6,175 bases of DNA from Porticoccaceae bacterium (GCA_030590275.1 JAUUYV010000120.1:1-6175), one strand, 5' to 3'; counted from the stretch's first letter, positions 1 through 6,175 are shown. The notes: generated from the letters alone by a model not told the origin. Made by a program: numbers and translations.

Positions 1-2057
1 CTAAAACCAGAGAACCAGCTGTCGCGCTGGTCATTAGAGGTACCAGTTTTACCGCCCACCACCAGGGAATCCGGGAGTTGGTAATAAGCGCTTTTGCCGG
101 TGCCTTCGCGCATCACTACCTGGAGAGCATAGTGAAGCAAGTGCATAGTTGCCGGGCTAAAACGCTTCTCGACCTCGAAGGGGTAATGCGTTAATGGTTC
201 ATTGGTAGGGCCATATACGGCGCTGATGGCCCGCAAAGGGGTATAAAACCCTTCTGCGGAAATGGTGTGGTAAATGTTAGCGACTTCGAAGGGTGTCATG
301 GCAATCCCGCCCAGCAAGAGAGCGGGTACTTCGGCCATGTCGCCTTCGAAGCCGAGTCGACGTATTACCCTGGCAACGTTTGCCACACCGATATCGAGAC
401 CGAGTCTGGCCGTGGCCTGGTTGTATGAATTACCGAGAGCTGTGTAAAGGGGCACTGGCCCGTGGCTGGTGTGGTCAAAATTACGCGGCGTCCACATTTC
501 TCCCTTGCGCGCCAGCACCTCAACGGGACCGTCTTCGATCAAACTACCGAGGGTGAATTGCTCGGGTCGTTCCAGCGCCGCCAGGTAAACCGCCGGTTTG
601 ATGGTGGAACCGACCATACGGCGGGCATCCAGTGCTCGATTGAAGCCAGCGAAACGGCGTTCGCGACCACCGGCCAGCGCCAGTACTTCACCGCTACCGA
701 CACGCACCACCAAAGAGGCCGCTTCGAGGGTATTGTTCTTCAGCTTTCGTTGGCTTTCAATAAGGTTTAAGCGATTGCTGAGGGCTTTTTCAACCTGGCG
801 TTGGGCCTGGGGATCAAAGTAGGTAAAAATACGCAGACCTTCCTGGGCAAGGTCGTCTTCGTCGTAATCCTGGCGTAGTTGTCGTTTGACCAGGTCGAGA
901 TAATCCGGGTACTTATTGGTGGTGGTACCTGCTTTGGTCGTGACATCGAGCCTACGGTTCGTCGCTTGTTTTGCGATGCTAGCCGTCACAACATTTTGGT
1001 CTTTTAGTAGCTTGAGGACTAAATTACGTCGAGTGGTGGCGCGTTTTGGATGTCTGCGTGGATTGTAGTAGGAGGCGCCCTTGGCAAGCGCCACCAGTAA
1101 TGCCACCTGGTGGACATCGAGTTCAGCCACTGGCTGACGAAAATAGTATTCGCTAGCGATGCCAAAACCATGAATCGCGCGTTTGCCCGACTGGCCCAGG
1201 TAGATTTCGTTAATATAGGCCTCGAGAATGTCGGCTTTGCTGTAGTGCAATTCGAGCAGTATCGCCATGATCGCTTCCATAGCCTTGCGACTTAGGGTGC
1301 GTTCCTCGGTCAGGTAAAAGTTTTTCACCAGTTGTTGGGTAATGGTGCTTCCCCCCTGGGCAAATCTGCCCTGGGTCAGGTTTGCCCACATGGCTCGTGC
1401 GATAGCTTTTGGGGAAACCCCGTGGTGACGATAAAAATCACGATCCTCCACGGCTATGATGGTATCTGCCAGGTAGGGAGGGAGGTCTTCAAGGCGGACG
1501 AGAATTCGGTCTTCAGCTCGTTCCGGGTAGATGCCACCAATCTTTACCGGTTCGAGGCGCAATAAAGAGAGGGGTTTACCACGAGCACCGGAGAGGGCGC
1601 GAACCGCGTTGCTGCCCAGGGAAATACGAGCTTTCTGGCCGGGTTTGTTGCCGTCGAGAAAGATGAAGGGTCGGGTATGAAGTTCAATGGCCTTGCTGCC
1701 AACAGCGTATTGTCCAGCGCGGGATACGGTTTGTACTCGTCGGTAACCGAGTTGATCCAGCTCCCAAATTAGCGCTTCCCGGTCGATTTCAAGGCCCGCA
1801 TAAATGTCCAGGGTACGGCTGTATACGTGGGTAGGTAGCGTCCATTTAGTGCCAGAGAACTTGTTTTGCACGATTAGATCGAGAACTAGCAAAGAAATCC
1901 CTGTGATAAACAGGACAGGTAGTAATAGATAGCGAAGACTGAAACCAAACAGGCGGCGCAGCCAACCTGGTTTAGGCGTTTTGCTGGCACTGCGCTTGCG
2001 TGCAGAACCCTTTTTTGGGGGTTTTCCTCGGCGTTTTTTGGGCTTCTTTTGCGCCAA
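1..2057 (-). CDS. mrcB: Penicillin-binding protein 1B, bifunctional peptidoglycan transglycosylase/transpeptidase (C-terminus cut by window edge)
   Basis: This gene encodes a class A penicillin-binding protein that polymerises lipid II into glycan strands and cross-links the stem peptides on the periplasmic face of the inner membrane. The 685 visible codons show, in order, a Lys/Arg-rich cytoplasmic tail (residues 1-30), one membrane anchor (about 41-63), a UB2H-like region (about 75-160), a family 51 glycosyltransferase domain with EDRDFY (catalytic Glu204) and QGGSTITQQ (about 248-256), and a transpeptidase domain with SxxK (Ser484, Lys487), SYN (Ser544-Asn546) and KTG (Lys670-Gly672). The UB2H-like region and basic tail favour PBP1B over PBP1A. 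In E. coli the UB2H domain binds the activator LpoB; whether a partner exists here is not visible. The frame stays open to position 1, so roughly 80-150 residues are missing compared with family lengths of about 770-845. The start is a TTG at 2057; an in-frame stop lies 13 codons upstream with no ATG or GTG between. All catalytic motifs seen are intact. Confidence 0.96.
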   Translation of the reverse strand, partial: MAQKKPKKRRGKPPKKGSARKRSASKTPKPGWLRRLFGFSLRYLLLPVLFITGISLLVLDLIVQNKFSGTKWTLPTHVYSRTLDIYAGLEIDREALIWELDQLGYRRVQTVSRAGQYAVGSKAIELHTRPFIFLDGNKPGQKARISLGSNAVRALSGARGKPLSLLRLEPVKIGGIYPERAEDRILVRLEDLPPYLADTIIAVEDRDFYRHHGVSPKAIARAMWANLTQGRFAQGGSTITQQLVKNFYLTEERTLSRKAMEAIMAILLELHYSKADILEAYINEIYLGQSGKRAIHGFGIASEYYFRQPVAELDVHQVALLVALAKGASYYNPRRHPKRATTRRNLVLKLLKDQNVVTASIAKQATNRRLDVTTKAGTTTNKYPDYLDLVKRQLRQDYDEDDLAQEGLRIFTYFDPQAQRQVEKALSNRLNLIESQRKLKNNTLEAASLVVRVGSGEVLALAGGRERRFAGFNRALDARRMVGSTIKPAVYLAALERPEQFTLGSLIEDGPVEVLARKGEMWTPRNFDHTSHGPVPLYTALGNSYNQATARLGLDIGVANVARVIRRLGFEGDMAEVPALLLGGIAMTPFEVANIYHTISAEGFYTPLRAISAVYGPTNEPLTHYPFEVEKRFSPATMHLLHYALQVVMREGTGKSAYYQLPDSLVVGGKTGTSNDQRDSWFSGF

Positions 2058-2068
2058 ACTCGGCTCCT
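2055..2068 (-). promoter_or_regulatory. Ribosome binding site and TTG start of mrcB
   Basis: Read on the minus strand, AGGAG (2068-2064) is followed by six bases and then TTG (2057-2055). The preceding in-frame stop, TAA at 2096-2094, leaves no ATG or GTG before this codon. The encoded N-terminus, MAQKKPKKRRGKPPKK, is the basic cytoplasmic tail expected of PBP1B. The site therefore decides the start, and TTG initiation may modestly lower translation. Confidence 0.8.
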
Positions 2069-2109
2069 GGGTAAGTTCTATTTCAGGCGGTGCTTAAGTT
2101 CTTTGACCG

Positions 2110-2138
2110 ATAAGCACTATAAAAGTGCGTTTGCTTAT
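2110..2138. repeat. Nested inverted repeats in the mrcB/kinase divergent intergenic region
   Basis: An inner perfect dyad, GCACT (2114-2118) and AGTGC (2124-2128), with loop ATAAA, sits within an outer pair, ATAAGC (2110-2115) and GCTTAT (2133-2138). The outer and inner arms share two bases, so both cannot pair fully at once. The position between two divergent genes suits an operator, but the arms are short and no known regulator site is recognised. Confidence 0.35.
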
Positions 2139-2158
2139 GCCCGGCGGCGGGGGATAAT
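2131..2158 (+). promoter_or_regulatory. Candidate sigma-70 promoter for the PfkB-family kinase gene
   Basis: TTGCTT (2131-2136, three of six consensus bases) lies 16 bases before GATAAT (2153-2158, five of six). Initiation would fall near 2165 and give a leader of about 40 bases. On the opposite strand the same bases read TATTAT (2159-2154), a possible -10 for mrcB, though no good -35 accompanies it. This is inferred by eye only. Confidence 0.35.
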
Positions 2159-2203
2159 AGCGCTTTCGCCCCGGTCACACTACCAAAAGGAACAGTACCC
2201 TCA

Positions 2204-3199
2204 ATGAACACATTTCATATATATGGTTTGGGCGCTGCCCTGGTCGATACCGAGATTCAAGTCAGTGACGGGGAGCTGGAACACCATGGTATTGAAAAAG
2301 GGCTAATGACATTGGTAGACCAGGATCGGCAAACTCAGTTACTCAATGCTTTCAGTGATCATCTCACCGTATCGCGACGGGCCAGCGGTGGTTCAGCAGC
2401 CAACAGCATTATTGCGGTCAGTAGTTTTGGTGGGAATGCGTATTATTCCTGCAAGGTGGCCAATGATGAAAACGGTGGGTTTTATCTTGAAGATCTGGCC
2501 AGGGCAGGCGTCGCGCACGATGGCCTGGATGGTTTACCCGAGGGTGTTACCGGCAAGTGCCTAGTACTGATTACGCCAGACGCTGAGCGCACCATGAATA
2601 CCTTTCTGGGTATTAGTGAAACCTTGTGCCCCCTGAATCTGAATACCGAAGCGATCGCGGCATCTGAATATCTCTATATTGAGGGTTATCTGGTGACTTC
2701 GCCGACCGGACGACAAGCGGCGATAGAGGCCTGCACAGCGGCACGGAAAAACAATACAAAAATTGCGCTTAGTCTTTCCGACCCAGGTATCGTCGCCCAT
2801 TTTCGCGATGGCTTGATGGAGATAATGGGTGGTCGCATTGATCTCTTGTTCTGTAATCGCGATGAGGCGCTTGACTGGACGAATACCTCCGATACCGAAG
2901 CCGCTGCGACAGCGATGAGCGATTATGCAGAGCGTTTTGCTATTACGCTGGGGGCGGATGGCGCCATAGTTTATGACGGAGAACATTTGCATCGAGTGGA
3001 ATCATCACCGATAAAGGCTGTCGATACCAACGGTGCAGGTGATATGTTTGCGGGCGCTTTTCTGTATGGGATTACTCATGGCTTCGACTATGCTCGTGCA
3101 GGCGCCTTTGCCAATAGTGCCGCTGCGCAGGTGGTGAGCCAATTCGGTCCGCGCCTGGAATCTGGAAGTTATCAGGCTATTTTGAGAGAGTTTCACTAG
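2204..3199 (+). CDS. PfkB (ribokinase/adenosine kinase) family sugar or nucleoside kinase
   Basis: This 331-residue protein should be a cytoplasmic kinase that transfers the ATP gamma-phosphate to a sugar or nucleoside hydroxyl. The fold markers are present. Asp16 in the N-terminal strand and the GGSAANS stretch (62-68, Asn67) are expected substrate contacts. ERTMNTFLG (128-136) belongs to the lid/acceptor region. NRDE (218-221) fits the NxxE metal and phosphate motif. DTNGAGD (274-280) is the PfkB signature, forming the anion hole and ending in the catalytic base Asp280. The overall look is that of bacterial proteins annotated 'adenosine kinase', but the substrate cannot be read from sequence, and inosine, guanosine, ribose or another furanoside remain possible. 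The ATG is preceded by AAAAGGAA (2185-2192), a rather long 11 bases away. The gene is divergent from mrcB, and ctpA follows in the same direction after 68 bases. Length is normal and no motif is damaged. Confidence 0.88.
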   Translation: MNTFHIYGLGAALVDTEIQVSDGELEHHGIEKGLMTLVDQDRQTQLLNAFSDHLTVSRRASGGSAANSIIAVSSFGGNAYYSCKVANDENGGFYLEDLARAGVAHDGLDGLPEGVTGKCLVLITPDAERTMNTFLGISETLCPLNLNTEAIAASEYLYIEGYLVTSPTGRQAAIEACTAARKNNTKIALSLSDPGIVAHFRDGLMEIMGGRIDLLFCNRDEALDWTNTSDTEAAATAMSDYAERFAITLGADGAIVYDGEHLHRVESSPIKAVDTNGAGDMFAGAFLYGITHGFDYARAGAFANSAAAQVVSQFGPRLESGSYQAILREFH

Positions 3200-3212
3200 G
3201 CTTTTGCCATAG

Positions 3213-3241
3213 TTTGCACACCACCCAAACCCACGTACACT
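3213..3241 (+). promoter_or_regulatory. Candidate sigma-70 promoter for ctpA
   Basis: TTTGCA (3213-3218) and TACACT (3236-3241) each match four of six consensus bases and are separated by exactly 17 bases. The pair lies in the 68-base gap after the kinase stop, and no terminator is visible there. ctpA could therefore be read both from this site and by read-through from the kinase. Confidence 0.33.
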
Positions 3242-3267
3242 CCAAATCAACGTCACAAGGACTTGCC

Positions 3268-4596
3268 ATGAAATCCCAGGCCCTCTCTTTGCAAGGTTTG
3301 CACTCTCGTTTTACCGGGTCTTTATTTTGTGCCCTGGCATTATTCCTGTCCGCTGCTACTCAGAGTAGCGATACTCCTGTCCCCGACGATGCCCGACTTC
3401 CTCTGGAAGAGCTTCAGCTATTCGTTCAGGTCTTCGACCAAATCAGAAGTTCTTATGTGGAAGAGATTGATGACAAAGCTCTCTTCGAAAAGACCATCAT
3501 TGGTTTGTTGGGAGAGCTTGACCCCCATTCCGCTTTTTTGAAGGAAGAATCCTTCAGTGAGCTTCAGCAAAGTACCACTGGAGAGTTTGGTGGTATTGGG
3601 ATAGAAGTAGGGATGAAAGATGGTTATATCGTAATAATTTCACCCATAGATGACACCCCTGCTGCTCGAGCTGGACTCAAGGCTGGAGACTTAATCATTA
3701 AACTGGGTGACCAATCCCTGCAAGGAATGGATCTGGGTGAAGCCATTCCCCTGATGCGAGGCCCCAAAGGTAGCACGCTTGAACTCACCGTCGTCAGGGA
3801 AGGCGAAGGCGCGCCACTGGTGGTCAAAATTGTTCGCGATACGGTGAAAATTGCCAGTACGCGTGGGCGCATGATCACCTCCGATTTTGGCTATATACGT
3901 CTCGCCCAGTTCCAGCAACAAACCGGCGCGGATTTTCGTAAGGTGGTGTCCAAACTACAGACCAAAAACCCTAAGCTCAAAGGTGTCGTGCTCGATTTGC
4001 GCAATAACCCCGGTGGTTTATTGGCTGCCTCGGTGGAAGTGGCCGATGCTCTTCTCGATAGCGAAGGGCTCGATAACAAGCTCATCGTTTATACCGAAGG
4101 CCGAATCCCTTCATCTAATACCGAGTTTCGGGCCTCTTCTGACGATATGCTAGAAAGTACCCCGATAGTAGTTCTCATTAACGAGGGCACAGCCTCTGCA
4201 GCGGAAATTGTAGCCGGTGCCTTACAGGATCACCGCCGGGCACTTATTCTGGGGACAGAAAGCTTTGGTAAAGGTTCAGTGCAAACCGTGCTGCCCCTGG
4301 GAGATGGCCGCGCGATTAAGTTAACAACCGCCCGTTATTTTACTCCCCGTGGGCGCTCTATACAGGCGGAGGGCATCAAGCCAGATATTGTCGTGGGTCG
4401 AGCTGAAATTCGGCGGCTTGATCCTGAATATGCTGTCAAAGAGTCTAATCTTTCGAGACACCTGGACAAAGGTAATTCAGAGTCGGTAGATACAGAAGAA
4501 AGCGAAGACGCTCAGTTGTTGGACGATAATCAGCTCTATGAGGCTGTTAATTTACTCAAAGGTCTGGCGATATTGAGCGAAAGTTCAAGTCCGTAG
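3268..4596 (+). CDS. ctpA: S41 family carboxyl-terminal processing protease (CtpA type), exported
   Basis: This is a periplasmic serine protease of 442 residues that cleaves substrates near their C-termini. An N-terminal signal sequence (basic start, hydrophobic core about 15-30) is followed by DPHSAFL (85-91), a PDZ domain (about 105-180, beginning GEFGGIGIEVG) that would bind substrate C-termini, and the S41 core with DLRNNPGG (243-250). The catalytic residues are Ser310 in EGTASAAEI, Lys335 in FGKGSVQ and Gln339. Their spacing matches the Ser/Lys/Gln set of Bacillus CtpB and the 25-residue Ser-Lys interval of E. coli Prc. The start at 3268 is chosen because AAGGA (3257-3261) lies six bases before it and because it places the signal peptide at the N-terminus; an in-frame ATG at 3214 would add 18 polar residues and has no ribosome binding site. 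In P. aeruginosa the CtpA of this type, with its partner LbcA, degrades peptidoglycan hydrolases. A similar job here is inference, strengthened slightly by nearby mrcB. Confidence 0.95.
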   Translation: MKSQALSLQGLHSRFTGSLFCALALFLSAATQSSDTPVPDDARLPLEELQLFVQVFDQIRSSYVEEIDDKALFEKTIIGLLGELDPHSAFLKEESFSELQQSTTGEFGGIGIEVGMKDGYIVIISPIDDTPAARAGLKAGDLIIKLGDQSLQGMDLGEAIPLMRGPKGSTLELTVVREGEGAPLVVKIVRDTVKIASTRGRMITSDFGYIRLAQFQQQTGADFRKVVSKLQTKNPKLKGVVLDLRNNPGGLLAASVEVADALLDSEGLDNKLIVYTEGRIPSSNTEFRASSDDMLESTPIVVLINEGTASAAEIVAGALQDHRRALILGTESFGKGSVQTVLPLGDGRAIKLTTARYFTPRGRSIQAEGIKPDIVVGRAEIRRLDPEYAVKESNLSRHLDKGNSESVDTEESEDAQLLDDNQLYEAVNLLKGLAILSESSSP

Positions 4597-4622
4597 TTTT
4601 ACAGAAAGAATTTGTTTTTGAA

Positions 4623-4646
4623 CGAGGGTTTTGTTATAACCTTTCG
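4623..4646 (+). terminator. Weak hairpin after ctpA, possible terminator
   Basis: CGAGGGTT (4623-4630) can pair with AACCTTTCG (4638-4646) with one bulged base, around a TTGTTAT loop, 27 bases after the ctpA stop. The stem is short and is followed by TCAG, not a T-run, so it is at best a weak intrinsic terminator or a 3'-end stabilising structure. Confidence 0.25.
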
Positions 4647-4801
4647 TCAGAAGGCCAATTTGAGCTGGTGCCTGTTGGGGCGAAACCAGAAAGATATAGC
4701 GATCCGGTAGCTAAGGTTTGCCTTAACTGGACATGTGAAAGTTAGTGCACAATAAGTGCTTCTTTCGGTAAGTTGTTCATCTAAAACGACTTAGCTTTGA
4801 T

Positions 4802-4808
4802 CTATAAC
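4802..4808 (+). promoter_or_regulatory. Possible -10 element upstream of the small 4831 gene
   Basis: CTATAAC (4802-4808) contains TATAAC, five of six bases of the -10 consensus, and would place initiation only about 15 bases before the ATG. No acceptable -35 hexamer lies at 16-18 bases. A CTATA-type -10 without a good -35 is sometimes seen at stationary-phase (sigma-S) promoters, but that is conjecture here. Confidence 0.22.
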
Positions 4809-4830
4809 TACTTAAACAGGGATGATGTAA

Positions 4831-5079
4831 ATGCCAACGGATATACACAGCTGGAAGGATAATCATGCTCGCGCAGAAGATGGCGGAATGATCTCGGCTC
4901 TGCCCTTGCGTAGTGAGCGCTATTTTAAACTCGCGGATGACTGGTACTTTACGACCCGTGAAAACGTGACCATGGGGCCGTTCGAGTCCCTGGAGCTAGC
5001 CCAGCATGGAGTGGCTGGCTTTATCAGTTTCATTCAACTAGCACCCCCGAAGCTCGTTGAAGTATTCAAGGGCTATTGA
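4831..5079 (+). CDS. Small uncharacterised protein, DUF6316-like
   Basis: The gene encodes an 82-residue soluble protein of unknown function, with no signal peptide or membrane segment. Its core (about 28-65) carries RSERYFKLADDWYFTTRE followed by MGPFESLELAQHG. This aromatic strand pattern, WYF-TRE-x-GPF with a following helix, matches my memory of the short gammaproteobacterial DUF6316 family. It also resembles GYF_2-type modules (WYY...G..GP), which may bind peptides; no function is claimed from this. The start is supported by CAGGGA (4817-4822), eight bases before the ATG, and a stop codon sits directly before it. An internal ATG at 4888 has only a badly spaced purine run. The gene stands alone: ctpA lies 234 bases upstream in the same direction, and hisF ends facing it 113 bases downstream. 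A coding call is favoured by the ribosome binding site and the conserved-looking core. The family name is less sure than the gene itself. Confidence 0.75.
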   Translation: MPTDIHSWKDNHARAEDGGMISALPLRSERYFKLADDWYFTTRENVTMGPFESLELAQHGVAGFISFIQLAPPKLVEVFKGY

Positions 5080-5192
5080 TCGGTTTGCCGCAGGTTATCG
5101 GCGTCCTACCGGGGCCATTAGTCGCTATTCTTAATTGACTCCTTGTCTAATAGTTACTTTAGTCGTTTACACAGAAGTCTTCCCCGGGTATT

Positions 5193-5969
5193 TTATTGGC
5201 GAACTTCTACACCATTTCTCGCCATAAAATCTTTAGCTTCTGAGATGCTGTATTCCTGAAAATGGAAAATACTAGCAGCTAGCACGGCATCCGCACCGCC
5301 TTTCACTACGCCATCCACCAGATGTTGGAGCTCACCAACGCCACCGGAGGCGATCACTGGTATTGAGACTGCATTGCTGACTGCGCGGGTAAGAGCGAGA
5401 TCAAAGCCGTTTTTGGTGCCATCTCGATCCATGCTGGTCAACAAAATTTCTCCGGCTCCGAGAGTGGCCATTTTTTCTGCCCAGTCTACCGCGTCGATAC
5501 CTGTTGGCTTGCGACCGCCGTGGGTAAATATCTCCCAGCGGAGCGGCTCTCCTTCACCGCTGACTCGTTTTGCATCAATAGCGACAACAATGCATTGCGA
5601 ACCAAACTTTTCGGCCGCTTCGCGAACAAACTGTGGGTTTTTCACCGCTGCTGAATTAATGCCGACCTTATCCGCTCCAGCTCGTAACAGAGCTTTGATA
5701 TCTGCAAGCGTTCTGACACCACCACCGACGGTGAGCGGAATGAACACTTCCGCAGCCATACGCTCAACGGTGTGCAAGGTCGTATCCCGACCTTCGTGGC
5801 TGGCAGTGATATCGAGGAAGGTAATCTCATCCGCTCCCTCCTCGTTGTAACGCCTGGCTACTTCCACCGGATCACCTGCATCTCGAATATCTACAAATTG
5901 CACGCCCTTAACGACCCGTCCTTCATCGACATCGAGACAGGGGATAATACGTTTTGCTAATGTGGACAC
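5193..5969 (-). CDS. hisF: Imidazole glycerol phosphate synthase, cyclase subunit HisF
   Basis: HisF is the cyclase half of the HisF-HisH enzyme of cytoplasmic histidine biosynthesis. It joins PRFAR with ammonia, delivered from HisH glutaminase, to give imidazole glycerol phosphate and AICAR, the latter feeding purine synthesis. The protein is a full-length (beta/alpha)8 barrel of 258 residues, the same length as E. coli HisF. The catalytic aspartates are Asp13 in RIIPCLDV and Asp132 in VVAIDAKR, 119 residues apart as in Thermotoga HisF (Asp11 and Asp130). Phosphate-binding loops are seen at VGGGV (81-85), IASGGVG (206-212) and AASIFH (231-236), and the loop [13 protein letters not shown] (178-190) is intact. 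The start is a GTG at 5969, supported by AAGGTAG (5981-5975) on the minus strand. It adds two residues before the usual LAKRIIP beginning. The partial aspartic protease gene upstream runs in the same direction with a 68-base gap, so cotranscription is likely; hisA and hisH are not in view. Confidence 0.98.
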   Translation of the reverse strand: MSTLAKRIIPCLDVDEGRVVKGVQFVDIRDAGDPVEVARRYNEEGADEITFLDITASHEGRDTTLHTVERMAAEVFIPLTVGGGVRTLADIKALLRAGADKVGINSAAVKNPQFVREAAEKFGSQCIVVAIDAKRVSGEGEPLRWEIFTHGGRKPTGIDAVDWAEKMATLGAGEILLTSMDRDGTKNGFDLALTRAVSNAVSIPVIASGGVGELQHLVDGVVKGGADAVLAASIFHFQEYSISEAKDFMARNGVEVRQ

Positions 5970-6009
5970 TAAATCTACCTTGATAAAAACTCTGCGTAAA
6001 ATACTGGAG

Positions 6010-6026
6010 CAGGGCTAAATACCCTG
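6010..6026 (-). repeat. Small hairpin between the aspartic protease gene and hisF
   Basis: CAGGG (6010-6014) and CCCTG (6022-6026) form a perfect five-base stem with a seven-base loop, which a G-T pair can tighten. It starts 11 bases after the aspartic protease stop. On the minus strand it is followed by CTCC and only later by short T-runs, so it is unlikely to stop transcription into hisF. It may slightly attenuate transcription or protect an RNA end. Confidence 0.3.
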
Positions 6027-6037
6027 TCGTGAATTGC

Positions 6038-6175
6038 TTACCGTTCCCGCAATATCATGACGCCGTTGTGTTCGCTCATTTCGATTGTGCTGAGAAAAGT
6101 ATTGCCAAGTAATATATTTTCGGGATAAAGGCCATCAATTACCGCACCCTTTATTTTGTAACGGGTGATGCCGCC
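6038..6175 (-). CDS. Retropepsin-like (clan AA) aspartic protease, C-terminal part only
   Basis: Only the last 45 codons and the stop are inside the window; the frame is open to the right edge. The fragment reads GGITRYKIKGAVIDGLYPEN and continues ILLGNTFLSTIEMSEHNGVM (with ILRER last). This matches the end of the single-domain retroviral-like aspartic proteases of bacteria (TIGR02281-type): a strand, the hydrophobic-hydrophobic-Gly motif ILLG, which in retropepsins packs against the catalytic loop, then FL and a final strand ending NGVMILR. The catalytic Asp-Thr/Ser-Gly motif and any N-terminal membrane anchor would lie upstream and cannot be checked. The gene precedes hisF by 68 bases in the same direction, so both are probably on one transcript. 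The substrate of this family is not known to me. The assignment rests on a short but characteristic tail. Confidence 0.68.
   Translation of the reverse strand, partial: GGITRYKIKGAVIDGLYPENILLGNTFLSTIEMSEHNGVMILRER

Larger units (their letters stand above)
4597..4830. other. Intergenic region after ctpA, without a gene
   Basis: No reading frame with a plausible start and ribosome binding site was found in these 234 bases. They contain an imperfect hairpin just after ctpA and two small dyads: TAAGG-TTTG-CCTTA (4712-4725) and GCAC-AATAA-GTGC (4747-4759). A possible -10 element for the downstream small gene lies near the right end. None resembles a known riboswitch or tRNA. Confidence 0.5.

Noticed and set aside
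293..822. Plus-strand reading frames of 74-102 codons (293-556, 462-770, 598-822)
   Set aside because: They lie antisense to the transpeptidase domain of mrcB, whose minus-strand frame carries all catalytic motifs. Their translations look like no family and they lack ribosome binding sites.
1110..1565. Plus-strand frames at 1110-1295 and 1332-1565
   Set aside because: They are shadows of the glycosyltransferase domain of mrcB on the other strand.
2346..2992. Frames overlapping the kinase (2346-2564 plus, 2561-2992 minus)
   Set aside because: The kinase frame holds the GGSAANS, NRDE and DTNGAGD motifs across this whole stretch; the alternatives are out-of-frame or antisense noise.
3005..3256. 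Minus-strand 83-codon frame over the kinase end and the intergenic gap
   Set aside because: It is mostly antisense to the kinase signature region, has no recognisable domain, and offers no supporting context.
3214..3267. In-frame upstream ATG at 3214 for ctpA
   Set aside because: It would put 18 polar residues before the signal peptide and lacks a ribosome binding site, whereas the ATG at 3268 has AAGGA six bases before it.
4400..4596. Acidic Ser/Glu/Asp-rich C-terminal tail of ctpA as an unusual extension
   Set aside because: A variable acidic linker followed by a helix like LLDDNQLYEAVNLLKGL is, as I recall, usual at the end of gammaproteobacterial CtpA proteins.
5080..5192. Possible terminator in the convergent gap between the small gene and hisF
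   Set aside because: Only four-base arms such as GCCG/CGGC and GACT/AGTC were found, with no strong stem followed by a T-run on either strand.
5374..5850. 158-codon plus-strand frame opposite hisF
   Set aside because: Long antisense frames are common opposite conserved barrel genes. HisF is full length with both catalytic aspartates, and this translation resembles no protein.
1..6175. Mobile element, prophage, CRISPR, tRNA or defence-system signals
   Set aside because: No transposase, integrase, regular repeat-spacer array, cloverleaf or defence-type domain is visible; every large frame is a housekeeping or envelope gene.

Overview
The window looks like ordinary chromosomal DNA from a gammaproteobacterium, probably of the Pseudomonadales/Cellvibrionales type. 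The support is a class A PBP1B with a UB2H-like region, an S41 peptidase of the CtpA type, hisF next to the end of a retropepsin-like aspartic protease gene, and a short protein resembling a gammaproteobacterial DUF6316-type family. This placement rests on remembered family distributions, not on a search. Base composition looks even, and I see no mobile element, CRISPR array, rRNA or tRNA gene.

Layout from left to right. Positions 1-2057 (minus strand) hold mrcB (PBP1B), starting at a TTG codon and running off the left edge with the last part of the protein missing. A 146-base divergent intergenic region (2058-2203) separates it from a plus-strand pair: a PfkB/adenosine-kinase-family kinase (2204-3199) and, 68 bases later, a periplasmic carboxyl-terminal processing protease, ctpA (3268-4596). 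A 234-base gap holding only weak dyads and a poor promoter candidate (4597-4830) leads to a small plus-strand gene for an 82-residue protein (4831-5079). A 113-base convergent gap follows (5080-5192), in which I found no convincing terminator. Then come hisF on the minus strand (5193-5969, GTG start) and, upstream of it and cut by the right edge, the C-terminal 45 codons of a clan AA aspartic protease (6038-6175).

Two themes meet here. The left half concerns the cell envelope: PBP1B polymerises and cross-links peptidoglycan, and CtpA-type proteases are known in Pseudomonas to degrade peptidoglycan hydrolases. The right edge is the end of what is probably a histidine-biosynthesis cluster read leftwards. 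In Pseudomonas aeruginosa ctpA and hisF1 are also only a few genes apart, so the ctpA-to-hisF stretch probably keeps an old gene order, with mrcB and the kinase as the local difference. I found no convincing new multi-gene system. The least explained items are the small 4831-5079 protein, the kinase substrate and the aspartic protease beside the his genes.
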